Below, piece by piece: positions 1 to 8,182 of a stretch of 17,020 nt of DNA; position 1 is the stretch's first letter, and every line of letters begins with the position of its first letter. Location: positions 1 to 17,020 of the forward strand of contig SXRG01000061.1 of NCBI GenBank assembly GCA_005793645.1. Reading direction: 5' to 3'. The translations under genes were made by a program, and so were the position numbers. Source of the stretch: Burkholderiales bacterium. Its GTDB lineage: Bacteria; Pseudomonadota; Gammaproteobacteria; Burkholderiales; Thiobacillaceae. The notes beneath the pieces were generated by a model. That model was not told the DNA's origin. It ran no database searches and saw nothing but the letters and a program-made list of their open reading frames with translations.

Positions 1-562
1 CCTCTGCCTCGTTTGCACGCCACTGAAAATACATCTGAGCCACCAGCGCCTGCAGGCTAAGGCGCGCAGCCGCCAGGTCGTACGCCCCGGCCTCGGTGAT
101 CGCCGTAGCGCCCTCCACCACGCGGCCAATTCGGCCCCACAGATCCACTTCCCAACTCACCCCCATACTCAACGATGCGCTGCTGCTGCTTCCCGTGTCG
201 TGGTTCTGATTCATCTTCAGACGACTATCCAGTTGCGGCAAACGCACGGCTTCGCTGATCTGCAAGGCCGCCTGTGCGGAACGGTAGCGTGCCTCGACCG
301 CCTTCAGAGTCTGACTTCCCTGCCCGGCAGCCGTTTGCAAGCGCGTCAATTGCGCATCTTCAAAGACAGCCCATACAGCCTCAGAGGAAGTAAATCCTTG
401 GGGATTGCGAACCTGCCAATCAGCAGACGCCAGCGTGACCTCAAACTGCGCCGGCAAAGCCACGGCGGGGCGTACATGAGCTGGCCCGGTCGAACAGGCG
501 GCAAGCCCTGTGGCCACCAGAAAGGCCATGAATCGCTTGGATGCGCAGGGGGTCAGGGACAT
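1..562 (-). CDS. RND efflux outer-membrane channel lipoprotein, NodT/OprM family (3' end cut by window edge)
   Basis: This is the N-terminal ~187 residues of an outer-membrane factor that would form the TolC-like exit duct of the MdtABC pump encoded just upstream. The start ATG at 562 is preceded by AGGTGA at a suitable distance, and the mdtC stop codon lies 8 nt before it. The N-terminus is a lipoprotein signal: basic K9-R10, a hydrophobic core, then lipobox L20-A-A-C23 with Ser at +2, which favours outer-membrane placement. Family hallmarks are a tryptophan-phenylalanine segment near the mature N-terminus, a Leu/Ala-rich helical stretch of TolC type, and the motif SWEVDLWGRI, very typical of NodT proteins. 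The reading frame stays open to the left edge, so the C-terminal half is unseen. The family is normally about 450-500 residues. It corresponds in position to opmB of the Pseudomonas muxABC-opmB operon. The family call is secure; the symbol is not. Confidence 0.93.
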   Translation of the reverse strand, partial: MSLTPCASKRFMAFLVATGLAACSTGPAHVRPAVALPAQFEVTLASADWQVRNPQGFTSSEAVWAVFEDAQLTRLQTAAGQGSQTLKAVEARYRSAQAALQISEAVRLPQLDSRLKMNQNHDTGSSSSASLSMGVSWEVDLWGRIGRVVEGATAITEAGAYDLAAARLSLQALVAQMYFQWRANEAE

Positions 563-570
563 GATGCAGT

Positions 571-3500
571 TCACCTACGGAAATGTCGGATAAATTTTAA
601 GCTTGAATTCAATGCCCTGGCGGCTCGATCAAGATAGATATACATCACCGGCGTGGTGTAGAACGTCAAAATCTGCGAAATTAACAAACCACCCACGAGG
701 GCGATACCCAGCGGCTGGCGCAATTCGGCACCCTCACCACCGCCCATAGCCAATGGCAGCGCACCGCAGATGGCAGTCACCGTAGTCATCAAAATAGGCC
801 GGAAGCGCAATTGCGCCGCCCGATAAATGGCGTGCGCGGCACTGACTTGGTAACGACGCTGGCGATCAATGGCATAGTCAATCATCAGGATGGCATTTTT
901 CATCACCAGGCCAATGAGCAGAAAAATGGCAATCAGGGCGATGACGCTGAACTCCGTGCCAAACACCATCAGCGCCAGGAGCGCACCCATACCCGCCGAG
1001 GGTAGCGTGGACAGGATAGTAAGTGGATGGATCAGATTCTCGTAAAGGATACCGAGCAGCAAGTACAGGCTCACCAAGGTGGCGAGGATCAGCCAGGGCT
1101 GGCTAGCCAGGGATTGCTGAAAGGCTCGCGCCTTGCCCTCAAAGTTACCGCGCACCTGTCTGGGCAGGCCGATATCGCTCAAGGCCTGGTGGATCAGCGG
1201 GGTCGCATCGCCCAGCGTCACCCCGGGCTGCAAATTAAAACTCAGCGTCGTCGCCGGTGCGCCGCCCTGATGCTGGATGGACAGCGGCATATACCCTGGG
1301 ACCACGCGCACGAACTGGTCCAAAGGGATTGCCTGTCCGGCTGCATTCACCACCTGAAAGGCGTACAAGGATTCAGGCGACTGTAAAAGCCGCGCATCGA
1401 CCTCCAAAACCACGGGATATTGATTCTGCTGTTGATACAAGGTGGCAATCTGACGCTGACTGAAGGCGTTTCCCAGGGCCGTTTCCAGCGCTTGCATACT
1501 GATGCCTAATCGTGTGGCCTGATCGCGATCGACCTCCAGCCGGGCTTGCAACCCCTTGTCTTGCTGATCCGAAATGACATCCGCCAGTTGCGGGATCTGT
1601 TGCAAGGCCCGTCGGACCTGAGGTTCCCAGAGTCGCAACAAGGCAAGATCATCCGATTGCAAGGTGAATTGGTATTCGGCATCGGTCTGACGCCCACCGA
1701 TGCGAACATCCTGCATAGGCACCAAGGTCAGACGCGCACCTGGCACTGAGGCGAGTTTCTTGCGCAGACGCGCAATCACCTCCATCGCCGAGGCCGTGCG
1801 CTCGCCCAAGGGTCTGAGGGAGATGAACAGGCTACCCGTATTGGCACGCGCCCCTCCAGCAAAGCCGGTCACGCCACGCACATCGGGATCGGCACGCACG
1901 ATGTCGATAAAGGCACGCACCTTTTGTTCCATGGCCTGAAAGGAAATGCTCTGATCAGCGCGAATCATGCCCATCACGCGACCCGTATCCTGGATGGGAA
2001 AAAACCCCTTAGGAATCGCTCGATACAACTGCCAATTCAGCGCAATCACCAACCCCAACATCAACAATATCAGTGGGCTATGGCGCAGCGACCAGGCGAG
2101 ACTCAATCGATAAGCCACCCGCACACGGCGCAACACCCCCCGCAGCCGCTGGCCACGGATTACGCTTGCGTGGCCCGATCCCCTTTCGGGAATGGATCTT
2201 GGTTTAAGGATATGCGCGCACATCACTGGCGTAATCAGCAGAGAGACCAGCATCGAGATGAGGATCGCCGCACTCAGAATCACCGCAAATTCGTGCAGCA
2301 AACGACCGACGATCCCTCCCATGAACAACACTGGGATAAATACCGCAACCAGCGCTAGGCTGATCGCGAGCACCGTAAAGCCAACCTGCCGCAAACCCAG
2401 CCGTGCCGCCTGCATCGGGGAATGACCCACCTCGATATGACGGCTGATCGCCTCGAGGATCACGATGGCATCATCAACCACGAAACCTGTGGCCACCGTC
2501 AGGGCCATGAGGGAGAGGTTGTCCAGGCTGTAGCCGAACAGATACATAACCCCGAAAGTGCCCAGCAGAGAGACCGGTATCACTACGCTGGGGATAAGCG
2601 CAGCGCGCCAGCGACGCAAGAACAACAGGACCACCAGGATCACCAGCCCAACCGAGATTGCCAGGCTGCGCTCAACCTCGCGTAGCGAGGCGCGAATGGT
2701 CGGCGTGCGGTCCATCACTGCGACCAGTTCAATGCCCGGAGGGATCATGCCACGCAACTGCGGCAACAAACCCCGAACCCGGTCCACCGTTGCAATCAGA
2801 TTCGATCCCTGCTGGCGATATAGAACCAGGATCACCGCCTTGGCCCCGTTGGCACTGCCGAACTGCCGCACATCCTGTACCGAGTCCGTCACCTCGCCCA
2901 GATCGCCCAACCGAACTCCTGCCTGATTCTGATAGCGAATGACGACGGGGCGCAGGTCCGATGCCGTCTTTATCCCCCCCACAGCACCTATCTGCTTAGC
3001 AATCTGCCAATGCTGTCCGCCCATCTCCAGACTGCCGATGGGGACCTGGGTAATCGTATCCCGCACACCATGGCGCACCTGATCAAGCGTAATGCCACTT
3101 TGTGCCAGGCGTTCCGGGGGTAACACAATGCGTACCGCCGGGGCAGCCGCACCACCAATACGCACCTCACCAATCCCGTCAATCTGCGCAATGCGCTGCA
3201 GCAGAATGGTCGAAGCGGCATCGTAGAGCGTATCGGAGGGCAAGTACTTGGAGGTCAGCGCCAGAATCATGGCCGGTGCATCGGTTGGATTGCGCTTGCG
3301 CCAGCTTGGCAGGCTGGACATCCCGGCGGGCAACAGGGTACGCGAGGCTTGAATGGCGGCCTGCACATCGCGTACCGCACCATCGATGTCACGGTCCAGA
3401 TCAAACTGCAGGGTGATCTGAGTACTGCCCATCGACGAACTGGAGGTCATCTCCGTCACCCCGGCGATGCGCCCCAGTTGCCGCTCCAGCGGCGCCGCCA

Positions 3501-3675
3501 CAGTCGTTGCCATAATCTCCGGGCTGGCCCCCTGCAACTGGGCCTCAACCGAAAGCGTGGGAAACTCAACCTGCGGCAACGGCGCCACGGGTAACTGAAA
3601 AAAGGCTACGACACCCGCCAAAACCACCGCCAAGGTCAGCAGCGTGACAGCGACGGGACGTTCAAGCCAGATCAT
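571..3675 (-). CDS. mdtC: RND multidrug efflux inner-membrane subunit, MdtC/MuxC type
   Basis: This 1034-residue protein is one of two different RND (ACR_tran, HAE1) proton antiporter subunits that assemble together in MdtABC/MuxABC pumps. It has full family length, with an N-terminal membrane helix, two large periplasmic loops and two blocks of membrane helices. The TM4 proton-relay pair D401-D402 lies in GFVVDDAIV and the TM10 lysine K926 in VMKNAI, so transport chemistry should be intact. Segments such as PVAPLPQVEFP, RIAGVTEMTSSSS and DVRIGGRQ match E. coli MdtC as I remember it much better than MdtB, which settles the B/C assignment. Its ATG overlaps the TGA of mdtB by 4 nt (ATGA at 3672-3675), so the two are probably translationally coupled. 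Only a weak Shine-Dalgarno is seen. The outer-membrane gene follows 8 nt downstream. Confidence 0.96.
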   Translation of the reverse strand: MIWLERPVAVTLLTLAVVLAGVVAFFQLPVAPLPQVEFPTLSVEAQLQGASPEIMATTVAAPLERQLGRIAGVTEMTSSSSMGSTQITLQFDLDRDIDGAVRDVQAAIQASRTLLPAGMSSLPSWRKRNPTDAPAMILALTSKYLPSDTLYDAASTILLQRIAQIDGIGEVRIGGAAAPAVRIVLPPERLAQSGITLDQVRHGVRDTITQVPIGSLEMGGQHWQIAKQIGAVGGIKTASDLRPVVIRYQNQAGVRLGDLGEVTDSVQDVRQFGSANGAKAVILVLYRQQGSNLIATVDRVRGLLPQLRGMIPPGIELVAVMDRTPTIRASLREVERSLAISVGLVILVVLLFLRRWRAALIPSVVIPVSLLGTFGVMYLFGYSLDNLSLMALTVATGFVVDDAIVILEAISRHIEVGHSPMQAARLGLRQVGFTVLAISLALVAVFIPVLFMGGIVGRLLHEFAVILSAAILISMLVSLLITPVMCAHILKPRSIPERGSGHASVIRGQRLRGVLRRVRVAYRLSLAWSLRHSPLILLMLGLVIALNWQLYRAIPKGFFPIQDTGRVMGMIRADQSISFQAMEQKVRAFIDIVRADPDVRGVTGFAGGARANTGSLFISLRPLGERTASAMEVIARLRKKLASVPGARLTLVPMQDVRIGGRQTDAEYQFTLQSDDLALLRLWEPQVRRALQQIPQLADVISDQQDKGLQARLEVDRDQATRLGISMQALETALGNAFSQRQIATLYQQQNQYPVVLEVDARLLQSPESLYAFQVVNAAGQAIPLDQFVRVVPGYMPLSIQHQGGAPATTLSFNLQPGVTLGDATPLIHQALSDIGLPRQVRGNFEGKARAFQQSLASQPWLILATLVSLYLLLGILYENLIHPLTILSTLPSAGMGALLALMVFGTEFSVIALIAIFLLIGLVMKNAILMIDYAIDRQRRYQVSAAHAIYRAAQLRFRPILMTTVTAICGALPLAMGGGEGAELRQPLGIALVGGLLISQILTFYTTPVMYIYLDRAARALNSSLKFIRHFRR

Positions 3676-6600
3676 GGTGCCCGTGGCTCAAGGGTTTTCG
3701 CATGCTCCCCTCGCCGTGACCGGATACGCTCGAAGGTGAGATAGATGACTGGCGTGGTGAACAGGGTCAGCAACTGACTCAACAAGAGACCACCCACCAT
3801 GGCGATCCCCAACGGTTGACGCAATTCCGCCCCCATCCCCTGCCCCACTATCAACGGCAAGGCCCCGAGCAAGGCCGCCATCGTAGTCATCAGAATCGGC
3901 CGATATCGCAGCAGACAGGCCTGCTCAATCGCCACTCGCGGCGTCAAACCCTCGCGCTGCGCCGTTAGCGCATAGTCTATCTTCAGGATGGCGTTTTTCT
4001 TGACTATACCGATCAACAGCAAAATCCCCAACAGGCCAATCAGGTCTAGACCACGCCCAGTCAACCACAACGCAAGTAAGGCCCCCACACCGGCCGAGGG
4101 CAGGGTTGAGAGGATCGTGACCGGGTGAATCGCGCTCTCATAGAGGACACCCAGGACGATGTACATCACCACGATGGCGGCCACGATTAGCCACAGGGTA
4201 TAGCCAAGAGATTTCTGAAAGGCTAATGCAGCACCTTCGAAACGCGTCTCAATCTGCGGCGGCCGCCCAGACTCAGACTCCAGCTCAGCCTCGGCGGCGC
4301 GAATAGCGTCGACCGCCTCGCCCAACGAGACCCCAGGTGCCCGATTAAAGGAGATCGTAACAGCCGGGAACTGACCCACATGACGAATCGCCAGCGTAGC
4401 CTGCCGTTCGCTAAGCCGAACCACGCTAGAGAGGGGTACCGGACGGCCAGTGGTCGTTGCCACCGGAATCGCCAGCAGGGCATCAGGGCCTGACATGAAA
4501 CCTGAACCGCTACCCATCCCCGTCTCCAGCACGATGCGATACTGATTCGCCTGGGTAAAAACGGTAGCGATCTGGCGCTGACCGAAGGCATCGTAGAGGG
4601 CCTGGTCGATATCCGCCAAGCGGATACCCAGTCGTGCCGCCGCATCACGATCAATTTCCAGTCGCGCCTCAAGCCCATCTTCCTGCAGGTCTCCAGTAAC
4701 ATCCCGCAGCGCCGGAAGGGCTTGCAGACGCTCAACGAGTCGCGGGGTCCACTGGCTCAGGGCTGCACGGTCTGGAGAACTAAGCAGAAAGCGGTACTGA
4801 GTACGCGCTACCTGATCTTCCACGCTGAGGTCTTGAATCGGTTGCAGGTAAAGCCGAATGCCCGGCACCTGTTCGGCAACAGCGGCCAGACGGGCCATCA
4901 CCTGCGGTGCCAGATCGCGCTCGGCCAAAGGCTTGAGGGTAATGGAGAGTCGCCCACTGTTGAGGGTCGCATTGCCCCCATCAACTCCAATGTGCGAAGC
5001 AACCGCCGCCACGGCCGGATCGCGTAACAACGCCTGCACCAAGGCCTGTTGACGCACACTCATGGCGGTAAAAGAAATAGTGCCAGGGGCCTGGGTCACC
5101 CCCTGCAATAGGCCAGTGTCCTGCACTGGAAAGAACCCCTTTGGGATGAAGACATAGAGGACAACAGTCAGGATTAGGGTCAGTGCAAAGGCCATCAGGG
5201 CCAGCGGCTGGCGGGCCAGAACCCATTGCAGGGCGCGCTCATAGTAGGCCACCAACGCCCTCAACCAACGCGGCGGCTCAACCTCGCGCCGCAGCAAGCG
5301 CGCCGATAGCATGGGAGTCAGGGTCAGAGACACAAAGGCGGAAATCAGGATGGCCGCTGCCAGTGTGATGACAAATTCATGAAACAAGCGTCCCACGACA
5401 TCACCCATGAAGAGCAGAGGAATCAGCACGGCAAGCAACGAAAAGGTCAACGACAGGATTGTGAAACCGATCTGCCGTGCACCCTGAATCGCCGCGTCAA
5501 TCGCTCGCTCTCCCGCCTCAACCCGACGCGCGATAACCTCAACCATGACAATAGCGTCATCCACCACAAAGCCAGTGGCGATGGTCAGGGCCATCAATGT
5601 CAGGTTATTAAGAGAAAACCCCGACAAATACATGACCCCAAAGGTGCCAACTAGGGACAATGGCACAGCGAGACTGGGAATGAGTGTCGCCGACAGACTG
5701 CGCAAGAAAAGAAAAATCACCATCACAACCAGGGCGACGGCCAACAGCAACTCAAACTGTACTGCAGCGACCGAAGCGCGCACCGTCACCGTACGATCGG
5801 CCAGCAGGGCCACATTAAGACTTCCCGGCAGACTGGCCTGCAACTGCGGCAACAGGGCCTTGACCTGATCAGCCACCTCAACCACATTCGCGCCGGGTTG
5901 GCGTTGCACCTGCAGAATCACGGCCGCCTGTTCACCAGACCAGGCCGCCAGACGCGTGTTTTCGGCATCGTGCACAACCTCGGCAACGCTCCCTAGGCGC
6001 AGCGGACTGCCATTACGCCAAGCCAAAATCAAGGCCCGATAGGCATCTACCGACTGCAACTGGTCGTTAACATCCAATGTGGTGGCCCGTTGCGGTCCAT
6101 CAAAACTCCCCTTGGGAAGATGAACATTGGCATTGGCGATAGCCATGCGGACATCGGCGAAGGTCAGCCCTGCAGCCGCCAGTGCCTGCGGGTTGACCTG
6201 CACCCGCACAGCCGGGCGGCGCCCGCCGGCAATACTGACCCGCCCCACCCCCGACACTTGGGCCAGTTTCTGCGCCAGCCGGGTCTCAACCAGATCATGA
6301 ATGGCCGGGATCGTTTGATGGTCCGAGGTCACCGCCAGTGTCAAAATCGGCGCATCGGCCGGGTTGACCTTGCTATACAGCGGCGGCATGGGCAAGTCGT
6401 TCGGGAGAAGCTGGGTCGCCGCATTGATGGCCGCCTGCACCTGTTGCTCGGCCACATCCAGCGGCAGATCGAGATTGAAACGCAAGGTGATCAGCGAAGC
6501 GCCACCTGAACTGGTCGAAGACATCTGCTGTAGTCCGGGCAGTTGACCAAACTGACGCTCCAACGGGGTCGTCACGCCGGCCGTCATCCAGTCAGGACTC

Positions 6601-6761
6601 GCCCCGGGATAAAGGGTAGTCACCTCGATGGTCGGGTAATCGATCTCCGGCAGGGCCGACAAAGGCAGCATCCGATAGGCGATCAACCCGCCAAGCAGGA
6701 TCGCCAGCATGATCAGGCTCGTGGCAATCGGGCGCAGGACAAACAAACGCGAGAAATTCAT
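3672..6761 (-). CDS. mdtB: RND multidrug efflux inner-membrane subunit, MdtB/MuxB type
   Basis: This 1029-residue RND transporter is the partner of MdtC; in E. coli the functional pump is a mixed MdtB/MdtC trimer. Diagnostic stretches are PLSALPEIDYPTIEV near the N-terminus, PGASPD, TPLERQFGQ and the NNLTLMALTIATGF segment leading into TM4. The proton-relay residues D401-D402 (TM4) and K922 (TM10, IVKKNAI) are present. One oddity is K927 in TM10, a buried position that is hydrophobic in the E. coli homologue (Met). A single base change from ATG would give this AAG codon. The start ATG overlaps the TGA of mdtA by 4 nt (6758-6761), and the end overlaps mdtC in the same way, so mdtA-B-C form a coupled operon. 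Known substrates of this pump type include bile salts, novobiocin and other hydrophobic compounds; the substrate here is unknown. Confidence 0.96.
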   Translation of the reverse strand: MNFSRLFVLRPIATSLIMLAILLGGLIAYRMLPLSALPEIDYPTIEVTTLYPGASPDWMTAGVTTPLERQFGQLPGLQQMSSTSSGGASLITLRFNLDLPLDVAEQQVQAAINAATQLLPNDLPMPPLYSKVNPADAPILTLAVTSDHQTIPAIHDLVETRLAQKLAQVSGVGRVSIAGGRRPAVRVQVNPQALAAAGLTFADVRMAIANANVHLPKGSFDGPQRATTLDVNDQLQSVDAYRALILAWRNGSPLRLGSVAEVVHDAENTRLAAWSGEQAAVILQVQRQPGANVVEVADQVKALLPQLQASLPGSLNVALLADRTVTVRASVAAVQFELLLAVALVVMVIFLFLRSLSATLIPSLAVPLSLVGTFGVMYLSGFSLNNLTLMALTIATGFVVDDAIVMVEVIARRVEAGERAIDAAIQGARQIGFTILSLTFSLLAVLIPLLFMGDVVGRLFHEFVITLAAAILISAFVSLTLTPMLSARLLRREVEPPRWLRALVAYYERALQWVLARQPLALMAFALTLILTVVLYVFIPKGFFPVQDTGLLQGVTQAPGTISFTAMSVRQQALVQALLRDPAVAAVASHIGVDGGNATLNSGRLSITLKPLAERDLAPQVMARLAAVAEQVPGIRLYLQPIQDLSVEDQVARTQYRFLLSSPDRAALSQWTPRLVERLQALPALRDVTGDLQEDGLEARLEIDRDAAARLGIRLADIDQALYDAFGQRQIATVFTQANQYRIVLETGMGSGSGFMSGPDALLAIPVATTTGRPVPLSSVVRLSERQATLAIRHVGQFPAVTISFNRAPGVSLGEAVDAIRAAEAELESESGRPPQIETRFEGAALAFQKSLGYTLWLIVAAIVVMYIVLGVLYESAIHPVTILSTLPSAGVGALLALWLTGRGLDLIGLLGILLLIGIVKKNAILKIDYALTAQREGLTPRVAIEQACLLRYRPILMTTMAALLGALPLIVGQGMGAELRQPLGIAMVGGLLLSQLLTLFTTPVIYLTFERIRSRRGEHAKTLEPRAP

Positions 6762-8044
6762 TGTGCCGGCGGCTTCCCTTTGCCCATATGCTTAGCCTCT
6801 CCAGGGCTAGATTTTCCTGACAGGCTGGCACCCGACTGAGCGTTGCTAGCTACGCCCTTCTCCATGGTCACGACGCGCACCATCGCACCCTCACGCAGAC
6901 GATCGGCCCCATCAACCACCAGACGATCGCCCACCTTGATCGCATCACCCACGGCAATGGCAGTCCAGCCGGCCTCGCTTGCATCCGGTGTCACCGGCAC
7001 AACGGCAAGGTGCCCGTCCGTTGCAACCCGATAAACAAAAGCCCCCCGTGAACCGCGCTGAATGGCATTAACCGGAATTTGCAAGACCTGTGGGCGTACC
7101 TCCAGCAACAGACGCACATTGACGAACTGGTTGGCGTACAGACGCGCATCATGGTTATCAAACTCGGCCTTGAGGCGAATCGTTCCGGTCGCGGTATCAA
7201 TCTGGTTGTCGAGGCTCAGGAGCCGACCAACGGCCAGTCGTTCGCGCTGCCCGACATCCCAAGCCTCCACGCGTAGCGGCTGCCGGGTCTGGCGTGTCCG
7301 CAGCGTAGAAAGGTGCCGCTCAGGTAACGCAAAGATCAGATTGGCCGGCTGAGTCTGAGTAATCACGGCTAGGCCCGGCACATCGTTCGCCCGCACCAAG
7401 TTGCCCACATCCGTCTGCCGCAGACCAATCTGCCCATCCAGCGGGGCCAGAATGCGGGTGTAAGACAGTTGCAGACGGGCATGCTCAACCTGTGCTCGAT
7501 CAATCGCCAAGGCGCCTTGATACTGACGCACCAAGGCCTCCTGCGTATCGAGTTGTTGCCGGGAGGCCGCATCCTTGGCCCACAAATCCTTGTAGCGCAC
7601 GAGGTCACGCTGGGCGTTGTCCAGCAGGGCCTGATCGCGGATCAGTTGTCCCTGGGCCTGATCAAGCAGGATCTGAAACGGGTGCGCATCAATCTCAGCC
7701 AGAAGATCGCCCTTCTTCACCCGGTGCCCTTCGCGAAAGGCAAGCTTTTGCAATACCCCGTCGACACGCGTCCGCACCGTGACCACCCGGTTGGGAATAA
7801 CCGTTCCGATAGCATCGAGCCAGACAGAGAAATCTGCCTGCCGCGCGGCCAGAACCTGTACCGGTTGGGGACGATTTCCGGGCTTGCCCATCGAATCACG
7901 CGCGGCGGAGGCCCCGGTGACTGTTGCCTTGCCATCAATCCAGACCGACAGGCCACCCGCAGCCGCCAGCAGCAGAATAACCACCCCGGCGATAAGCCAT
8001 CCGTGACGGGATTTATGGGAGAGTTCCGTGGATTGATGGGGCAT
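6758..8044 (-). CDS. mdtA: RND efflux periplasmic adaptor (membrane fusion protein), MdtA/MuxA type
   Basis: This adaptor links the MdtB/MdtC inner-membrane pump to the outer-membrane channel. With the ATG at 8044 it has 428 residues, close to E. coli MdtA (about 415). Domain order is: cytoplasmic tail; signal anchor at about 15-35 (GWLIAGVVILLLAAAGG); first half of the lipoyl domain (VRTRVDGVLQKL, near 90-101, then EGHRVKKGDLLAEID); alpha-hairpin at about 125-195; second lipoyl half (APLDGQIGLRQTDVGN); beta-barrel with LSLDNQIDTATGTI; and a basic Gly/Lys/Pro-rich tail. The frame is open upstream to a GTG at 8149 and an ATG at 8116. The 8044 start is preferred because homology begins after it, a sigma-70-like promoter lies between 8079 and 8107, and the GTG lies inside a tandem repeat. 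No strong Shine-Dalgarno precedes any of the candidates. Confidence 0.93.
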   Translation of the reverse strand: MPHQSTELSHKSRHGWLIAGVVILLLAAAGGLSVWIDGKATVTGASAARDSMGKPGNRPQPVQVLAARQADFSVWLDAIGTVIPNRVVTVRTRVDGVLQKLAFREGHRVKKGDLLAEIDAHPFQILLDQAQGQLIRDQALLDNAQRDLVRYKDLWAKDAASRQQLDTQEALVRQYQGALAIDRAQVEHARLQLSYTRILAPLDGQIGLRQTDVGNLVRANDVPGLAVITQTQPANLIFALPERHLSTLRTRQTRQPLRVEAWDVGQRERLAVGRLLSLDNQIDTATGTIRLKAEFDNHDARLYANQFVNVRLLLEVRPQVLQIPVNAIQRGSRGAFVYRVATDGHLAVVPVTPDASEAGWTAIAVGDAIKVGDRLVVDGADRLREGAMVRVVTMEKGVASNAQSGASLSGKSSPGEAKHMGKGKPPAQ

Positions 8045-8078
8045 CGTCACAACCGTATAAAAACAGCACGGCGCAACA

Positions 8079-8107
8079 ATAACAGGAACTGGGCAGAGAG
8101 TCGTCAA
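8079..8107 (-). promoter_or_regulatory. Predicted sigma-70 promoter for the mdtABC efflux operon
   Basis: On the minus strand a -35 box TTGACG (8107-8102, 5 of 6 consensus positions) is followed by a 17-nt spacer and a -10 box TGTTAT (8084-8079, 4 of 6). Transcription would start near 8072, leaving a leader of about 28 nt before the mdtA ATG at 8044. It lies in the only long gap upstream of the operon. This is a prediction from base pattern only. Confidence 0.55.
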
Positions 8108-8146
8108 CCGCCACATCGGTGATGCGACAATATCCGACGACTGGGC

Positions 8147-8182
8147 CACTGCTTAAGCTACTGCTTAAGCCACTGGTTAATC
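8147..8182 (-). repeat. Three imperfect 12-bp tandem repeats in the amt-mdtA gap
   Basis: Read on the minus strand, three contiguous 12-mers follow the amt stop codon: GATTAACCAGTG (8182-8171), GCTTAAGCAGTA (8170-8159) and GCTTAAGCAGTG (8158-8147). The shared form is G(A/C)TTAA(C/G)CAGT(A/G). The last base of the amt TAG codon is the first base of the array. The array also creates an inverted repeat (ACTGGT/ACCAGT, 8172-8189) across the amt stop. It sits roughly 75-110 bp upstream of the predicted mdtA transcription start, a usual place for activator sites with about one helical turn per unit. Regulatory function is inferred; replication slippage without function is the alternative. Confidence 0.7.

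Noticed and set aside
571..6761. mdtB and mdtC as a recent duplication
   Set aside because: They are old paralogues that each match their own E. coli counterpart better than one another, so this is the standard two-subunit arrangement.
8045..8149. 35-residue longer MdtA from a GTG at 8149
   Set aside because: The GTG is inside the tandem repeat, the predicted promoter lies downstream of it, and the extra residues have no counterpart in MdtA.
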